NCBI RefSeq assembly: GCF_032854445.1
Contig: NC_088304.1
Span: 30,945,732-31,009,731 of the forward strand
Source of the DNA: Liolophura sinensis
Taxonomy: Eukaryota; Mollusca; Polyplacophora; Chitonida; Chitonidae
Direction of reading: 5' to 3'
Length of the DNA stretch: 64,000 bases
In this document: piece by piece, positions 23,109 through 35,121 of the stretch
Layout of the letters: the number at the start of each line of letters is the position of its first letter
Position numbering within the stretch: the first letter of the stretch is position 1
Notes under the pieces: generated by a model
Databases searched by the model: none
What the model saw: the letters and a program-made list of their open reading frames with translations, nothing else
Told to the model about the DNA's origin: nothing
Position numbers and translations under genes: made by a program

Positions 23109-26100
23109 ATGTCGGGGGAGCACAAGACTGTGATCAAGGGGAATTCGTCAAAATATGTGAAGTTAAATGTCGGAGGTTCCTTGCATTACACGACGATAGG
23201 AACCCTAACCAAACAAGACACCATGCTGAGAGCAATGTTCAGCGGCAGGATGGAGGTTCTCACTGATTCTGAGGGTAAAATCTTCATCTGTTTTTGTCTG
23301 CATATTCACATCCAGAGAAATTATTTTTGTGAGGGCACATATCAACATGTAGGACAAAACCTTATCTCTGGATGACTATAAAAAAAAAGGATGTGATAGC
23401 TAGCCATCCAGGGCTACCTTAGCCAACAGTTTTCTTGGAAAACAATAGACATGTTACCGCTTCAGTAACATCGGGAGATCCGGGATCAAACCTGGGTGGG
23501 GTCATACCAAAGACTTTGCAAATGGTACTTGTTGTAGACCAGGATGACTACATCATGCTCTTTTATATTTGTTCTGACGCTCACGTAGTCATGTCTGGGT
23601 CCCATTCTCTCCGGTGGGAAGAATTGTACAATTTTGGAAAGCAGTCAATTACTAACCCATTACCCAGTCATTCCTTTACAATGCTTAAGAGTCCTAGGGC
23701 ACGTGCTTGTTAAAATGCTGAGATGTCAATCATCCCAAAAAGTAAACATCCATTTATATTTATTAAAGTGCAGCATCTCTGCTCACTTTTCATTTACGAA
23801 ATGGCTGCCATTTACACGATGTGCATACGCCGAAAGGTAGCTGGATTCGAAATGGCTGACCTATACTGGCCGCATTTGTGGAGGTCACGCATGTTAAAAG
23901 AACAGCACATGCTCTAGTTTGGTTCCCTGGCGTATGATTTGTACATCTGATGTCAAGGGGACTAAAACCAGCCATCGATGATCGTATAACAACAAAAGGA
24001 CATCATAACTACAGCAGTAGCATCGAATGGATATTTTGGGATCATCAACATCTCGGGATTTTAACAGTCAGGACCCTAAGCATTGTAAAGGAGTGACTGG
24101 GCGGGCGTGGTAGGTTAGTAATCAGCTGCTTTCCAAAATTTTACAATTCTTCCCAGCGCGGCAAAGGGGGCGCAGTCTTGACGACGCGAGCATCAGAACA
24201 AATATAAAAGAGCGTGGCATAGTCATCCAGGGCTATACTATATATACTTGTTGCTGCCTCACTTGGCACTCAACAATGAAAGGTTAAAGCAAGGAAACCA
24301 AACTGCAGGCCAAGTGTCAGTGTAATATGACTGGGTTGGGTGATATTTTGTCTTTGGAATGATACTTCATTTGCGGTAGCACTTTGGTGGCATGGACTTG
24401 GCCTGCCACAAGAAGACACAATATTAGTACAAATACATCATGACTCCTCATCTTCAAATGACTCCAAAATTGTTAAGTGCGACCTTAATCCCAGATGTAC
24501 ATGCTTACATAGACAATATACATGTATTATGTTTATCAAGGGTTATAAGTCCACAGTAGGCCTATGGGACTATTTGTTTAGCAATATATATGTAAATTAC
24601 ATATATATTGCTAGGGCTTAATTAGCGGATTGAAAACTGAAAATCCTGCATGGGTAAACATAGCCCCCTTAGAACTACACCTACAGTTGCCCTTACGCAG
24701 TGATTTTCGAGAGCACCATCACCATATATGCATGAAGCTGATTTAGATCTTGTTGTAGTGGCATATGGTTTTTAAATTTTTCGGAATTGTATTGTCTTGA
24801 TATATCATTTGAACACATTGAAGTTAGTAACTATTTTCCATTCTTTAGTTCATTTGATAACGTCTTATAAATATTCATACTTTAGCTAATTTTTGTGTCC
24901 TTACAGGCTGGATCCTAATTGACAGATGTGGCAAACACTTTGGCGCCATATTGAACTTTTTGCGGGATGGAAGTGTACCGCTGCCAGAGACCCGTAGGGA
25001 GCTGAGAGAACTGCTTCAGGAAGCCAAATATTACTGTGTCCAGGAACTAATGACCATTATAGAGCAAGAAGATGAAAAACGGTACAAAAAGAAACCCGAT
25101 GAAGTGGAACCAATCTGCCGTGTACCCCTGATTACCTCCCCTAGGGAAGAACAGTCAATAGTTACAACATCAACAAAGGTAATTTAAGAATGTGCTGCCC
25201 TGGAAATTGTCTCAGGAGATAAGGTGATATTTTGGAAAACAAAATGATTAAATCTTGAATGTAATTTACATGTATCTATTAAGGAAGTTTTGAAAGCCTT
25301 AACTAAGGATACACAACTAGTAGTTAACAGAAATAGAAGGGACCACAGGGTAGTTTGAAATGTTGGATTTGGTTGAGATTCCAATTTGAAAGACTGATAT
25401 TTAAAAGTAAATATTTTAACTTAAAGTTTATTTTTTTTTATTTTTCAGCCAATTGTGAAACTCATGTGTAACAGGCACAACAACAAATACTCGTACACAA
25501 AGTAAGTCGTGCATTGTCTTATATGTAGTCTTTCATAATTCAGTAATGTAGGCGTTTCAGGTATATAGAAGGGGAAAAGGAATTAAGAACCTGAGTCACT
25601 CACAGTAGTGAATAAAAGAAGTTGTACATGTATGCAAGGAAACTGATTGTTCTTTACTTTTACGTTTCAGTCAGTCAGATGACAACTTACTGAAGAACTT
25701 GGAACTATTTGACAAATTATCGTTACGCTTCAAGGACAGAGTGCTCTCTGTAAAAGATGTGATAGGGAGCAATGAGATATGTTGTTGGTCATTTTATGGA
25801 CATGGACAGAAAATTGCAGAGGTGTGCTGCACTTCCATTGTCTATGGCACAGACAAAAAGCATACAAAGGTAAGAAATTACTAATGCCGGCTTTCAAATT
25901 TGAGGTGTGCTATCACAGTCCCCTACTTACCACACACCTGAGACAAACACCAGTTGTGCTAGTAAGACTACACCTGACAAAATTAAAGTCGATTTGAAGG
26001 TGTGTAATGATCACACGCATGCTTGAAAACAAGATGAAGGCCTGGAATGGCTTCACTTTCAAGCTAGCAGACTTAACTGTAACTTTTGCCTCAAAAGAAT

Positions 26101-28075
26101 TTGTACAGGACGTTGAAAGTATATCTTTTGGTACAATCACTTCCATATTATGAAAGAGAGCTGTTATTATCATGAGGTCAGTTTCACCATGAAATCATAT
26201 TTTCCTCTTGATGTAATATTCAGGGTAATGGGAAGTCCATTACTTCTGGTGTAATACATGTATATTCCAAAGCTGACATAGATTGCAAATGCACTTTATC
26301 CAGCATTGTCACAGCTGCTGCACACTTTATGCAGCATTGTGGCAGCTGCTTTGTAAGCCCCTCTGGTCTTGTTTATAAGCAGAATTTGTAATCCATGCCA
26401 GTAGTTGTTTGCATTGCACAGGAAATTTGTGCATTCCCCACTCTGACTATTCACAGGGTTCTTGGTGACAATAAGCTGTTGAAAGGGCCTGTAAGGTCTT
26501 GCATTATTTGAAGATCACGTGTCTTCCTAATATATATATGTGAAATTTTGTATGTCACTTCTGGGAAAGTTCTTCAGCATCTCTACCCTGGGCAAATGTT
26601 TTCTCCACTTATAAAATGACTTCCATCATTTAAGAGAAAATATCCTGAGTATGTTATTACACAACTGTCTCTCAGTCAATATCATGAGTGTAGTTGTTTT
26701 CATTTGGTGTGTGGTATCATGTAAGATGGATGGGTGGTTTTGTCAGCTTTCTCTTTTTACTTCTTTTTATTAACTTAAACTAAATGATGCTTCAAAAACT
26801 CCTTCTTTAGGGTAGCTAACCAAAGTCAACAGAGAAAGCAGGGTAGGTTGAGAGGGTTTTTTTTTTTTAATTCTGGCTTATGAAAAAGGTATGGGTTTTA
26901 AAGAAGTTAACACCTACATGTACATAAAAAGTAAAACTTCCACTGAAAGCGTGAGAGAAACTTTAAATTAGGGTTCTGTTTTGGCAGGGGGAAATGTCAG
27001 ATTACCTCCAATGAACATATTTTTATTGATGAAAGAGAGTTTTGCATTTGAAGCTGACCAAGGGCCATAACTATAGTTAAAGAATTTTGGACAGGAATGA
27101 GCACATCAAGCACTTGAACCTGCGGAGTAAATATACGTTTACTGTAGCCATTTGAAGGTAGAGTTCAGATGTGGGGAGCAGCGGGAAAGTTCTTTGTGAG
27201 CAATTTTGTCCAATCAGGATAACCAAAGTTGTTTTTCCCTGTTAAGTTTCCAAATGTGATGTGAAACAATGTTTTACAATGTTGATAGCCTAGAAGTTCG
27301 CAAGCATTAGTTTCCTTGAAATGTTCATGTTAAAGTTTGACATTGGCAGGTGTCACACCATAGTGTGCAGTAATTCATTGTAGCAGCAATAGGGGAGGCC
27401 AGCAGACGAGAAAACATGATGCTTTACAGTCTTCTCTGTATGGTGTGGCAGCCCGTTTGACACCGATGGTACGACTCCCAAACCTTGCTCATCATTCTAG
27501 ACTCTGGGTTGTATTGATTTTAGAAACGTGTTTTGAGAGGTGTCTGTAAGGTAGGATGACTAATGTGTATCATACTGAGAAATGTGAATTACAGCACCAG
27601 AGGTAATATCTCACAATATTGATTTGGCTCCAGAAGCACTCTTTTTGTGGTGGAATTTTTAGGTAATTGACATTAGTTACGATATACCGCAAAACGTCAG
27701 TGTTGTGTTGGACTCAGGTCTCTCTGTAAGCAAGTGGCCCATGTTAAAAGATTAGAGGTCAAAATCCTGATCACTCATCAACAGAGCAAGTTGTACAGCT
27801 GCTGGTCACTGCTAAGAATGGTCTCACTGATTGGCAGTTTATTGCATTGTTAACTTGTAACTTGTCTTTTTTGCATACAGGTTGAATTTCCAGAGGCCAG
27901 GATATATGAGGAGACCTTGAACGTTCTGCTGTACGAGAACAGAGACAAAGGCCCAGATGAGAGTCTGATGCAGGCCACCAGGGGGCACACTGTGGGGGTA
28001 AGCGGTTACCATAGTGACGATGAACCTGAAGAACGCCATGACCGGGACAGAGGAGATCGGACTCGACGAAAGTAA
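23109..28075 (+). CDS. KCTD10: BACURD-type BTB/POZ (KCTD10/KCTD13/TNFAIP1) CUL3 adaptor, 5 exons, 294 aa
   Basis: Substrate adaptor of CUL3 ubiquitin ligases; vertebrate members target RhoA and interact with PCNA/Pol delta (family knowledge). Exons: 23109-23274, 24907-25178, 25449-25501, 25671-25869, 27881-28075, stop TAA 28073-28075; all GT..AG and in phase. The KCTD T1/BTB domain covers about residues 15-105 ([47 protein letters not shown]). The BACURD C-terminal region follows: [70 protein letters not shown]. The tail is charged ([19 protein letters not shown]). The start is the first in-frame ATG and matches the MSG start of vertebrate homologues. Vertebrates have three paralogues from this ancestor, so the symbol stands for the group. 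It is divergent from IFT20. Confidence 0.95.
23405..24360 (+). mobile_element. SINE family C copy split by a foldback DNA transposon
   Basis: 23450-23534 is the tRNA-like head of family C (CCGCTTCAGTAAC, GATCCGGGATCAAACCTGGG). Its body resumes at 24246 (ACTTGTTGCTGCCTCACTTG, CACTCAACAATGAAAGG, AATATGACTGGGTTGGG). The interruption at 23535-24245 has inverted arms of about 200 bp. ACTTGTTG is repeated at 23527-23534 and 24246-24253, with a further T shared upstream, as a target-site duplication. It lies in KCTD intron 1. Minus-strand SINE homology continues poorly beyond 24360. Confidence 0.75.
23535..24245. mobile_element. Foldback (hAT-like) non-autonomous DNA transposon
   Basis: Arms at about 23535-23750 and 24030-24245 are reverse complements with moderate divergence. 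Shared blocks include CTCTTTTATATTTGTTCTGA, GGGAAGAATTGTA, TTTTGGAAAGCAG, CCTTTACAATGCTTA and GAGATGT. An 8-9 bp target duplication and a terminal TAG fit the hAT superfamily. The roughly 280 bp centre has no transposase frame. Confidence 0.65.
24579..24613. repeat. Perfect 17 bp palindrome with 1 bp centre
   Basis: AGCAATATATATGTAA, a single central A, then the exact reverse complement. It is AT-rich and in KCTD intron 1. It probably marks slippage or a cruciform-prone site; no function is apparent. Confidence 0.7.
25870..27880. other. KCTD intron 4: mostly unannotated, one dispersed repeat
   Basis: 26292-26350 is a direct duplication (CACTTTAT.CAGCATTGT twice). 27480-27700 matches the repeat at 35925-36110 and part of 13478-13560 (TTTTAGAAACGTGTTTTGAG, TACAGCACCAGAGGTAATAT, AGCACTCTTTTTGTGGTG). 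No exon is needed here: exons 4 and 5 join in phase. Confidence 0.6.
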
Positions 28076-29930
28076 CACCAGGCAGGATCACATTTGTGAA
28101 GAAGTTGTGTGAAAGTTTCAAAATGTTTTGAACATTTTCTAATGATGTCAATCAAAATTGAGTCTCATGGGCACTGAAATTGTGAAATAGTGGATTTTCA
28201 TGCTAGTGTCATATAATTGAGGTTTTATGTAAGTTATGATGTATTACAGAGATTAAATTGTGATACTTGTAGAATGACGCTGTCCCGTGCTGTATGAACA
28301 TTGCACAAATAGGAAGCTGACTTTAATTAGTAAGTCATGCAAATCATAAATAAAAAGAATATTTTCATTTAATTTTTATTATTATTATTATTATTCTGAA
28401 AAATTGCTGTGAGAATGCCACAGGTTTGTCTGCGGGGTGTTCATCGGTGTCTTGGAGACACCCTATTCTGACAAAATTGACATGGAAGAGAGAGAGGAAG
28501 TAGGAGAAAGATTGGAAATGTTATACCCTGATATAAAATTCTGGCTAAATCCGTTATGGTTACAGGTTGGTAGTTTTGTACCTGCTAGAACTTCACAAAC
28601 CACATAAATAAACAAAGCTCTTTCCATTGGAAGATTTCTGGATGTGGAAAGAAGGTTTTGGAAAGAAAAAATTATCCTTGGGATTTTTTGATTTAAATTG
28701 GATGGGAGATCTTCAGCGGCAAGTTCCTGTCAGACAGGGACATGTAATATGCACATAAGACTCATGGGCCTGTTTGGCAAACTGAGCTCTGAAACCTTGA
28801 TATAATATTCAGTTTATGGTCTGACACAGGTGTTCAAATTTGATATATTTGTCTCAACCTAACACTAAATGTTTACAATTTACCTGCTGCAGCCTGAAAC
28901 TAAGGGTCTAAATCACATCTCAAACTTTGATCTACCCTAATTCCTAAACCTTTTCAGCCTCTGCAACCAATAGTTTGAAACGATGTAGAGCACAAATTTG
29001 CACAGATTTATGAAACTTGCATCTTTAGTGACACAAAAGAATCATTTTAGCATCATTTTGATAATAATTCTATGCTTAAATTCCTCTGAAAAAAATGTGC
29101 TTTAGCAGTTGGAAAGGTTGAAGATTTACTGTAAGTCAAAATTGACTTTGTAGAAGTGATCTCTGTGTAAAAATTTCTCTTGACTCTGAAAGTGAAATTT
29201 TCTTAACTATACAACGTAAATGAAAAAGAAATAATAGAAATTGATATTGTCAAGTTATTGGAAGATTTGACGTGTGTGGATTGCTTCTACAATTTATTTT
29301 CTGTGATGTGAAACTCTTACATTTATTGTTAACATGGCCATTGGCATCTGTGTATATTTTCATTTTGGGAATACAGTGTATCTACACCTAGAAATGTATT
29401 GAAGTGTATTGAAAGGAATGAGTGCAGTTTTTTTTTTTTTTTTTTTTTTTTTACTTCTCAGTGTGGAACACCATACCAGAAAACAAAATTGATTTATGTT
29501 ACGGCATTAACATTATAATGAGCTGATGTGAGTGAGCTTTTGGCTGTTTGTATGTATGTTTAAAGTGTAAAATGCTGCACGTTCATTTGCCCTGTACAGA
29601 TCATATGTGGCATGCAACCAAACACAGATATGGATGGAAGTTAATGTCTTTAATGTAGCAAATCATTGGTTGTACCATATGGAACATATGCTGTATTTAT
29701 TCTTTGTATGTTTAAAATACATTTACATGTGTTATGAAAATGTTTTTAATGCAAAACTGTGTTGATTTGTTTGTGGAACGTTTTGTACTACAAATAATGG
29801 TATAAAAAAACGAAAGATACTAGCACTAGCTATACATACAGTCCTCAAGCTCACCATAGTGGGACATATTTATTGTTAAACCAAAGCTCCAGCTTGTATA
29901 TCCTTCAATAAAAGTTTGAAAAATAATATC
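28076..29930 (+). other. KCTD 3' UTR candidate with two poly(A) signals
   Basis: AATAAA occurs at 28349-28354, followed by a T/A-rich stretch, and again at 29907-29912, so short and long 3' UTRs are both possible. Within the longer form lie an ATT microsatellite (28378-28396), a SINE-unrelated MITE at 28936-29135 and a T run of more than 20 at 29430-29452. Which signal is used cannot be decided from sequence. Confidence 0.5.
28936..29140. mobile_element. MITE family E, copy 1
   Basis: Begins CTAATTCCTAAACCTTTTCA and ends GGAAAGGTTGAAGATTTACT, so the ends are inverted (ATTCTTCAACCTTTT type). Internal similarity to 37845-38045 includes CCTCTGCAACCAA, TTATGAAACTTGCATCTT and ATAATAATT. It lies in the possible long KCTD 3' UTR. 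Confidence 0.75.
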
Positions 29931-32440
29931 ATTATTTACTAGGTTTTATAAAGCTTTGTGTCTTTTGTTTTTTTTTGCTGGGAAAATAATTCTTTCCAAT
30001 TTTATGCATGGCTATTTGGGAATTTATAATTCCAACTCTTTTATTGCTAAAGGTAAAAAAGTCCTACATATGCATGTGACGGGTTGGCTAACTATTTTGA
30101 TCACACATAGATGACATACTATAACATGAGTGTCTATTTTCTTTACCTTTAGTTGCAAACAAGTTTGATCTTTAAACGCCTCTATGATTGACTGGAAGTG
30201 GAATGTGCCTGAGTAGTTGTGTATGATGCTGGTCTGTCAATCTATAGATCGCATGAGGTTGGGGTTCAATCCTGACCATCGACAGAGAATTTGTGGATTG
30301 CCCCCCTCGTATTGTTCATGGGGCCTTGGTGGCAAAAGGCAGTCCCATGCAGTTCTTTTGCACAGTCCAACATTCATTGAAGACAGCTTGCCTTACACCA
30401 GGATGGTGTGAATATCTTAGTGTTGGAAAAGTTTGTAGGTGTAACATGATGGGAGGTTAATTAGGTGGTATGTGTGTGTTTGGGTTTAATGTAGTACATT
30501 TCAGTCATATAATGAGTCATGTGGTGTGTGTATATAAAGAGCCTAGCGTCTCTTGTTGTGGCAGGGCAAGTCCATTATGCCAAAGATGCCACACATAACA
30601 CCTCACCTAGTCACATTATACTGACACATGGTCTATCAGTCCTGTTTTCTTGCTCTAACCTCTCATCCCTCCAGTCCTGTGCACCAAGCGACAGCAAAGG
30701 TACCTTTCTTAGAATCTTTGAATTTTTAGAATTGTATGATCGAAACAGGTCTACTTGCTTTTTACAAAAGTGAGCAAACCAAGAGAACAAACCAAGTGAG
30801 TAGGAGATAACCCCTTTCCCATTTAGTCAACTGAAGTTTGATATAAGCTATTGGAATTGTCAATACATAATTATTATATGTATGTTGGTCTTGCAGCAAC
30901 CTGCAGATGGTTGCGAGTTTCCCCCGGGCTTTGCCCAGTTTCCTCCCACCATAATGCTGGCCGCCATCGTATAAGTGAAATATTCATCAGTACAATGTAA
31001 AACACCCATCAAATAAATAAATAAATAAATAGATGTATGTCTGTTGTCATAACATTCCTCTATAGACCATATATTTTGTTATATTAACTGTTAACATGCA
31101 GTTATTTGAGCATGCAACATTTTTAATTCAAACTCTTTAAATCATCATATCTATCTCTGAAGAGTACAAGAATTGTAAATGATTATTAATATTTCACCTA
31201 AAGCTTGTTGTGTAAAACTGCATTTTCTGAAGCAAATAAAGGCCATAACATGATACTTTTGATATCAATACTGTACTTTATCTGTTAAGAAATTAATCAA
31301 ACTACACGTACACAAGAAATCTAAAGTGGCCCATAATGGTGAGTGAATCAGTCAGACTCTAGCAGACTGTGTCAACTGAAAAATGCTAAACTGAAGGTGA
31401 AATACAATCATTCTGATATCAGTGAAGGTCAAATTATTTTTTCTGTGTTATTATGTATCAATTTTAAATAGATAGATGTAGGACTACTGTTATTGTTTAT
31501 CACAGTACCGTATATAAAACCTTACCCCGTAACAAGGAGGGAGAAAATGTCAGATTTGACTGAACTACTTAGTTCAGTTTATTAATTAAAAACAACAAAA
31601 TCAATGAATCTTATTTAATATACATAGGCCCATATTCGTGTACTCTGAACCAAGTTCACTCTGGTAAACTATGTAAGTATACAGCTTTAACATGCTCCTT
31701 CCTCTCTGGCCATAGGTGGGGAATAGGCTCTTCTGGTTTCCTCCCACCATTATGATGCAGGCTGCTGTGGTATAAGTGAAATATTCTTGAGTACAACTGG
31801 AGTAAAACACTAAACAAATAAATGATAAATAAACTGATATACAGCTTTGTTTCTGTAGAAACTGCTTTTCTGGGAAAGGGAAATGCTGTGATGTGTTGAC
31901 CTATATATCACAGCTAAATGTGGCTCGTAGTTGGGGTCAGGCCTGTATATTTATGCCATATATTATAGCTGGCCTACTTGCAGGAAGTAGCTACATGTGT
32001 ATAGACTATCACATAGTTTATAAATTTCCTGCAGCAGCAGGTTAATTCATATGATAAAGAAAATTAAAGTTTCTTTTCAGGAATTCATGAACACCAGAAA
32101 TTACAATTTCCTTCAGTTTGTGTCACGAGTGGTTGTTCAAGAATATGAGAATTGAGTTGCACTTATAAAGGAAATCACTGCATACATGGCTCTTGTTTTT
32201 ATGACCTCATCCTGAGTGAGATGTGGGTTCAATCCTGACCTTGGGCATGACCGTCTTCAGGATGTACCTATGTAGGCCTATATTACAGTGTACATTTAAA
32301 GAGCACATGCAAATGGAAATATTCAGCCGTGTACACCTACACTCTTTAATCAGCCAATAAACTGATGTGGAATATGAAACATAAACAGTAAACATTCTCG
32401 TTCTGAAAGCAAAATAGTGTCTTGTATGGGCTTATAGGGG
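29931..32440 (+). other. Intergenic region with SINE copies and tRNA-like fragments
   Basis: SINE family A copies are at 30893-31031 (GCAACCTGCAGATGGTTGCG, AAACACCCATCAAATAAATA) and 31705-31835 (TTTCCTCCCACCATTATGAT, AAGTGAAATATTCTTGAG), both plus. Lone B-box-like segments sit at about 30253-30270 (GGGGTTCAATCCTGACC) and 32225-32242 (GGGTTCAATCCTGACC), probably remnants of other tRNA-derived SINEs. No gene is visible. Confidence 0.6.
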
Positions 32441-33002
32441 ACTAGACATCTATTTACTTACATGTAGCCAACAGGTATGTGGACTACATAAACAAAGTTT
32501 CAAACAATGAAGGTTACGTATTACCTGCATGTGTTGTCAACGGCCTGCATATACACGTACATGGTGTGAGTTACTACATATATTTGTCAGAAAACACATG
32601 CAGGGTCGACAAACATAAAATGTATAACAAATAACAGCCCCTCCAGATATGCAACATATTGTGGTCGACGAAAGCAATGTTTTGTCACTATACTGTCAAA
32701 GCAGTAATCGATGCACTTAAATGATATTCAAAATTAAATGCACTATGGGGAATTTGACAGGTATAATGTTAACAATTAAAATTTACCTAATACACAAATA
32801 TGTACTATAAAAAAAACCTACTGAACCGCCCTCAATGTTACAGTATGACACATATATGCCATAAGTGTAAATAGCTAGGGAAAAGCCATATTAACTGTCT
32901 CTGTTTCGTATATTTTCTTGATTTGCCTAATTTGACTTGACCTATAAATCAAAAAATGCAATGAAGTATAGGCGGTTCCTTTTGAATGAACGAGGTCAGC
33001 GG

Positions 33003-33099
33003 GTAGACCACGTGACTTTGGCATCACTAACAACAGACAAAACACGCGGTGCGTGGAAGTGACAGCGGCAAATTTAGAGATCTATCTGTCGTCGGACGG
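33003..33099 (+). promoter_or_regulatory. Possible promoter and non-coding first exon of the SLC6 gene
   Basis: Locally GC-richer sequence with a CACGTG E-box (33009-33014) is followed by GTCGTCGGACGG|GTGAGTAC, a strong 5' splice-site match at 33100. The SLC6 coding exon 1 has a 5' UTR acceptor at 40780-40781, so at least one upstream non-coding exon exists. This is a candidate only, 7.7 kb away. Confidence 0.25.
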
Positions 33100-33446
33100 G
33101 TGAGTACCCACAGGACTGTCTCGTGTGTGTGGTATTATTATCCATACATTGGCCTGCAGATTGACTTGTGAACAAAACTGATATCCTCATGTTTCGTAGG
33201 TGCCTTCGAAAAAATATGCTACCTTTGAAAGCTTGCTCTTTCTTATGCAGTCTCGGGTCAACTTCGATGGCACTGGCATGAAATTTCAATTTACATTTCA
33301 TCAGAGCCTTACTTAGCTTTGCATATGAACACATGGTTAAAACTTGAGTGCGGTATGTTAAAGCCTTGGGCGGTTTCTAGGTGTTACCATTACAGTGGAA
33401 GAACGGATCGGAAATATGCAAGTCATCGTCTTGATTTTATAGCTCA

Positions 33447-33607
33447 AGGCTAAGCCAGACGTTCCTACCGTAACGTCATGTACACTTTAACGCGGACAAT
33501 TTCACTTAAAAAACCGGGTTCGAGGCATTTTTTTTTAAATGATATTGTTCGCGTGGAAGTGTGTATGACCGAAGGTGGACATTGCGGTAGGAACGTCCAG
33601 CTTAGTT
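33447..33607. mobile_element. Short hairpin element with about 60 bp arms
   Basis: TAAGCCAGACGTTCCTACCG on the left is mirrored by CGGTAGGAACGTCCAGCTTA on the right. The arms extend inward through CGCGGACAATTTCACTT and its partner AAATGATATTGTTCGCG, enclosing a loop of about 30 bp. Open frames on both strands here (33465-33717) follow from the palindrome and are not genes. Confidence 0.75.
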
Positions 33608-34085
33608 TTGGTCTACCTTTTTTGTTTACTGAGAAGTGCTTTTGGTACACGTGCATGCTTGTGGCAGGCAAGATCGATCAACCAGCCAGTAGCCTTTTAG
33701 ACAAGTGGTTTGTATGATACCCGAGTGTAGTATGTCAAAGCATTCTTAACACACTTGCACTCAGATTGACCCCAAACTCCCCCCTCCCACCCAACACCAG
33801 TTTTAAGCTATAGGCCTAGGTGCATGTAGATATCATATAGTCTAGTTCATTCTTGCACTGATCTAGTCCGTCCAGATGGATTCAGTTATTTAACTTGAAA
33901 TTTCTGGTGTTTGTCGTAACATTGACTCAGTATTATGGGGAATGTCAAAATTTTAGTCCATCTAGTTGGACTAGCGTACAACACATATATCCAGTAGGCT
34001 TAATGTGTGCTGAAAACTAATTTACCCAAATACAGGATACAGTGTGTGCAAATTGGAATGAGGATCATAGGTTTAGCCAGAGGAG

Positions 34086-34345
34086 TATGTGTCTCAGTGT
34101 TTTTGAGACGCCCTATTCTGACAAAATTAACATGGGACAAATAATGTGTCTTTGGGAGCATCACCAAGGACTTCCTGGCCCATGCAAATGAGGATATTTT
34201 TGAGGTTTTTAAATAGAAAGCGCTCTGGCATGGGTTTGGAGCCATCCTTGACAGAACAAAATTTTTGGCTAACTTAACATCAGAGCAACCTCGGATTAGG
34301 GGTTCATAATTCGGGATCTTTTCTGACGTTAGTCTGTCCACACCC
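34086..34345. repeat. Dispersed repeat shared with 28436-28500 and 16930-16985
   Basis: TTTTGAGACGCCCTATTCTG, ACAAAATTAACATGG matches 28450-28485. GGGTTTGGAGCCATCCTTG matches 16955-16975. The class is unknown. The preceding segment 33608-34085 and the G-rich 34570-34680 show nothing coding. Confidence 0.5.
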
Positions 34346-34835
34346 CTCAAAAACCTTGCTGCAGATTTCCGACGGACAACTTGATGGAACTGGTCTCAGG
34401 TGGTCTGCACTGGTCTCATTTTAGATACAGCCTGTAAACAAATGGGACTAACTATATCCTGGTTTATTTTTTCATGCAATCTAGCTGATGTGACGAAAAC
34501 CGTGACGATTTTTTTTCTCCTCATGGGGAAGTGTAATATATGCTCTCTCAAAGTTTACTTTACTTTACTCTGGGAAATAGGTGTGTGGTGGGGCAGGTGG
34601 GGGTGTATTTAGCCTTGTTATTACGGTGGCGGGGTGGGGTGGGGGTGATTTGATGGCGTTGGGGGTGGTGGAATGGTAGCACGGTCAGTTTCTGAGTGAG
34701 CCCTCCTATGAATATAGGAGACTGGATTGGAAGCATGTAGGAGAAATCGATTTAAAGTGCGGTAACATTGATCTACTCATGCTCAACAACAGCATGGAAG
34801 GTGGAGTTAAACTCTTCTTTCTTAAGCGCAAAAAG

Positions 34836-35121
34836 AGGCCTTGTGGCCAAGATGGTTCGTATGCTAGCATGGCGCAATGACCCAGGAGCATCTCACCAAT
34901 GTAGTGAGTTTAAGTCCAGCTCATGCTGGCTCCCTCTGCTGTCGTAGGTGGGAAGGTCAGCCAGCAACCAGTGGACGGTTGTAAGTCCCCCCCAGCCCCC
35001 CCCCCCCCCCCCCCCCGGGCTTTGCCTAGTTTCCTCCAACCATAATGCTTAGCGCCATGGTATAAGTGAAATATTCTTGAGTGCGGCATAAAACACCAAT
35101 CATAAAAAAATAAATAAGTAA
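34836..35121 (+). mobile_element. SINE family A, full length, with a C-run expansion
   Basis: tRNA-like head GGCCTTGTGGCCAAGATGG, B-box-like TGAGTTTAAGTCCAGC, then CTCATGCTGGCTCCCTCTGC, a run of about 30 mostly C residues at 34987-35016 in place of the usual CCCCCGGGC, CATAATGCTTAGCGCC, AAGTGAAATATTCTTGAGTG and an A-rich tail. Confidence 0.85.
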
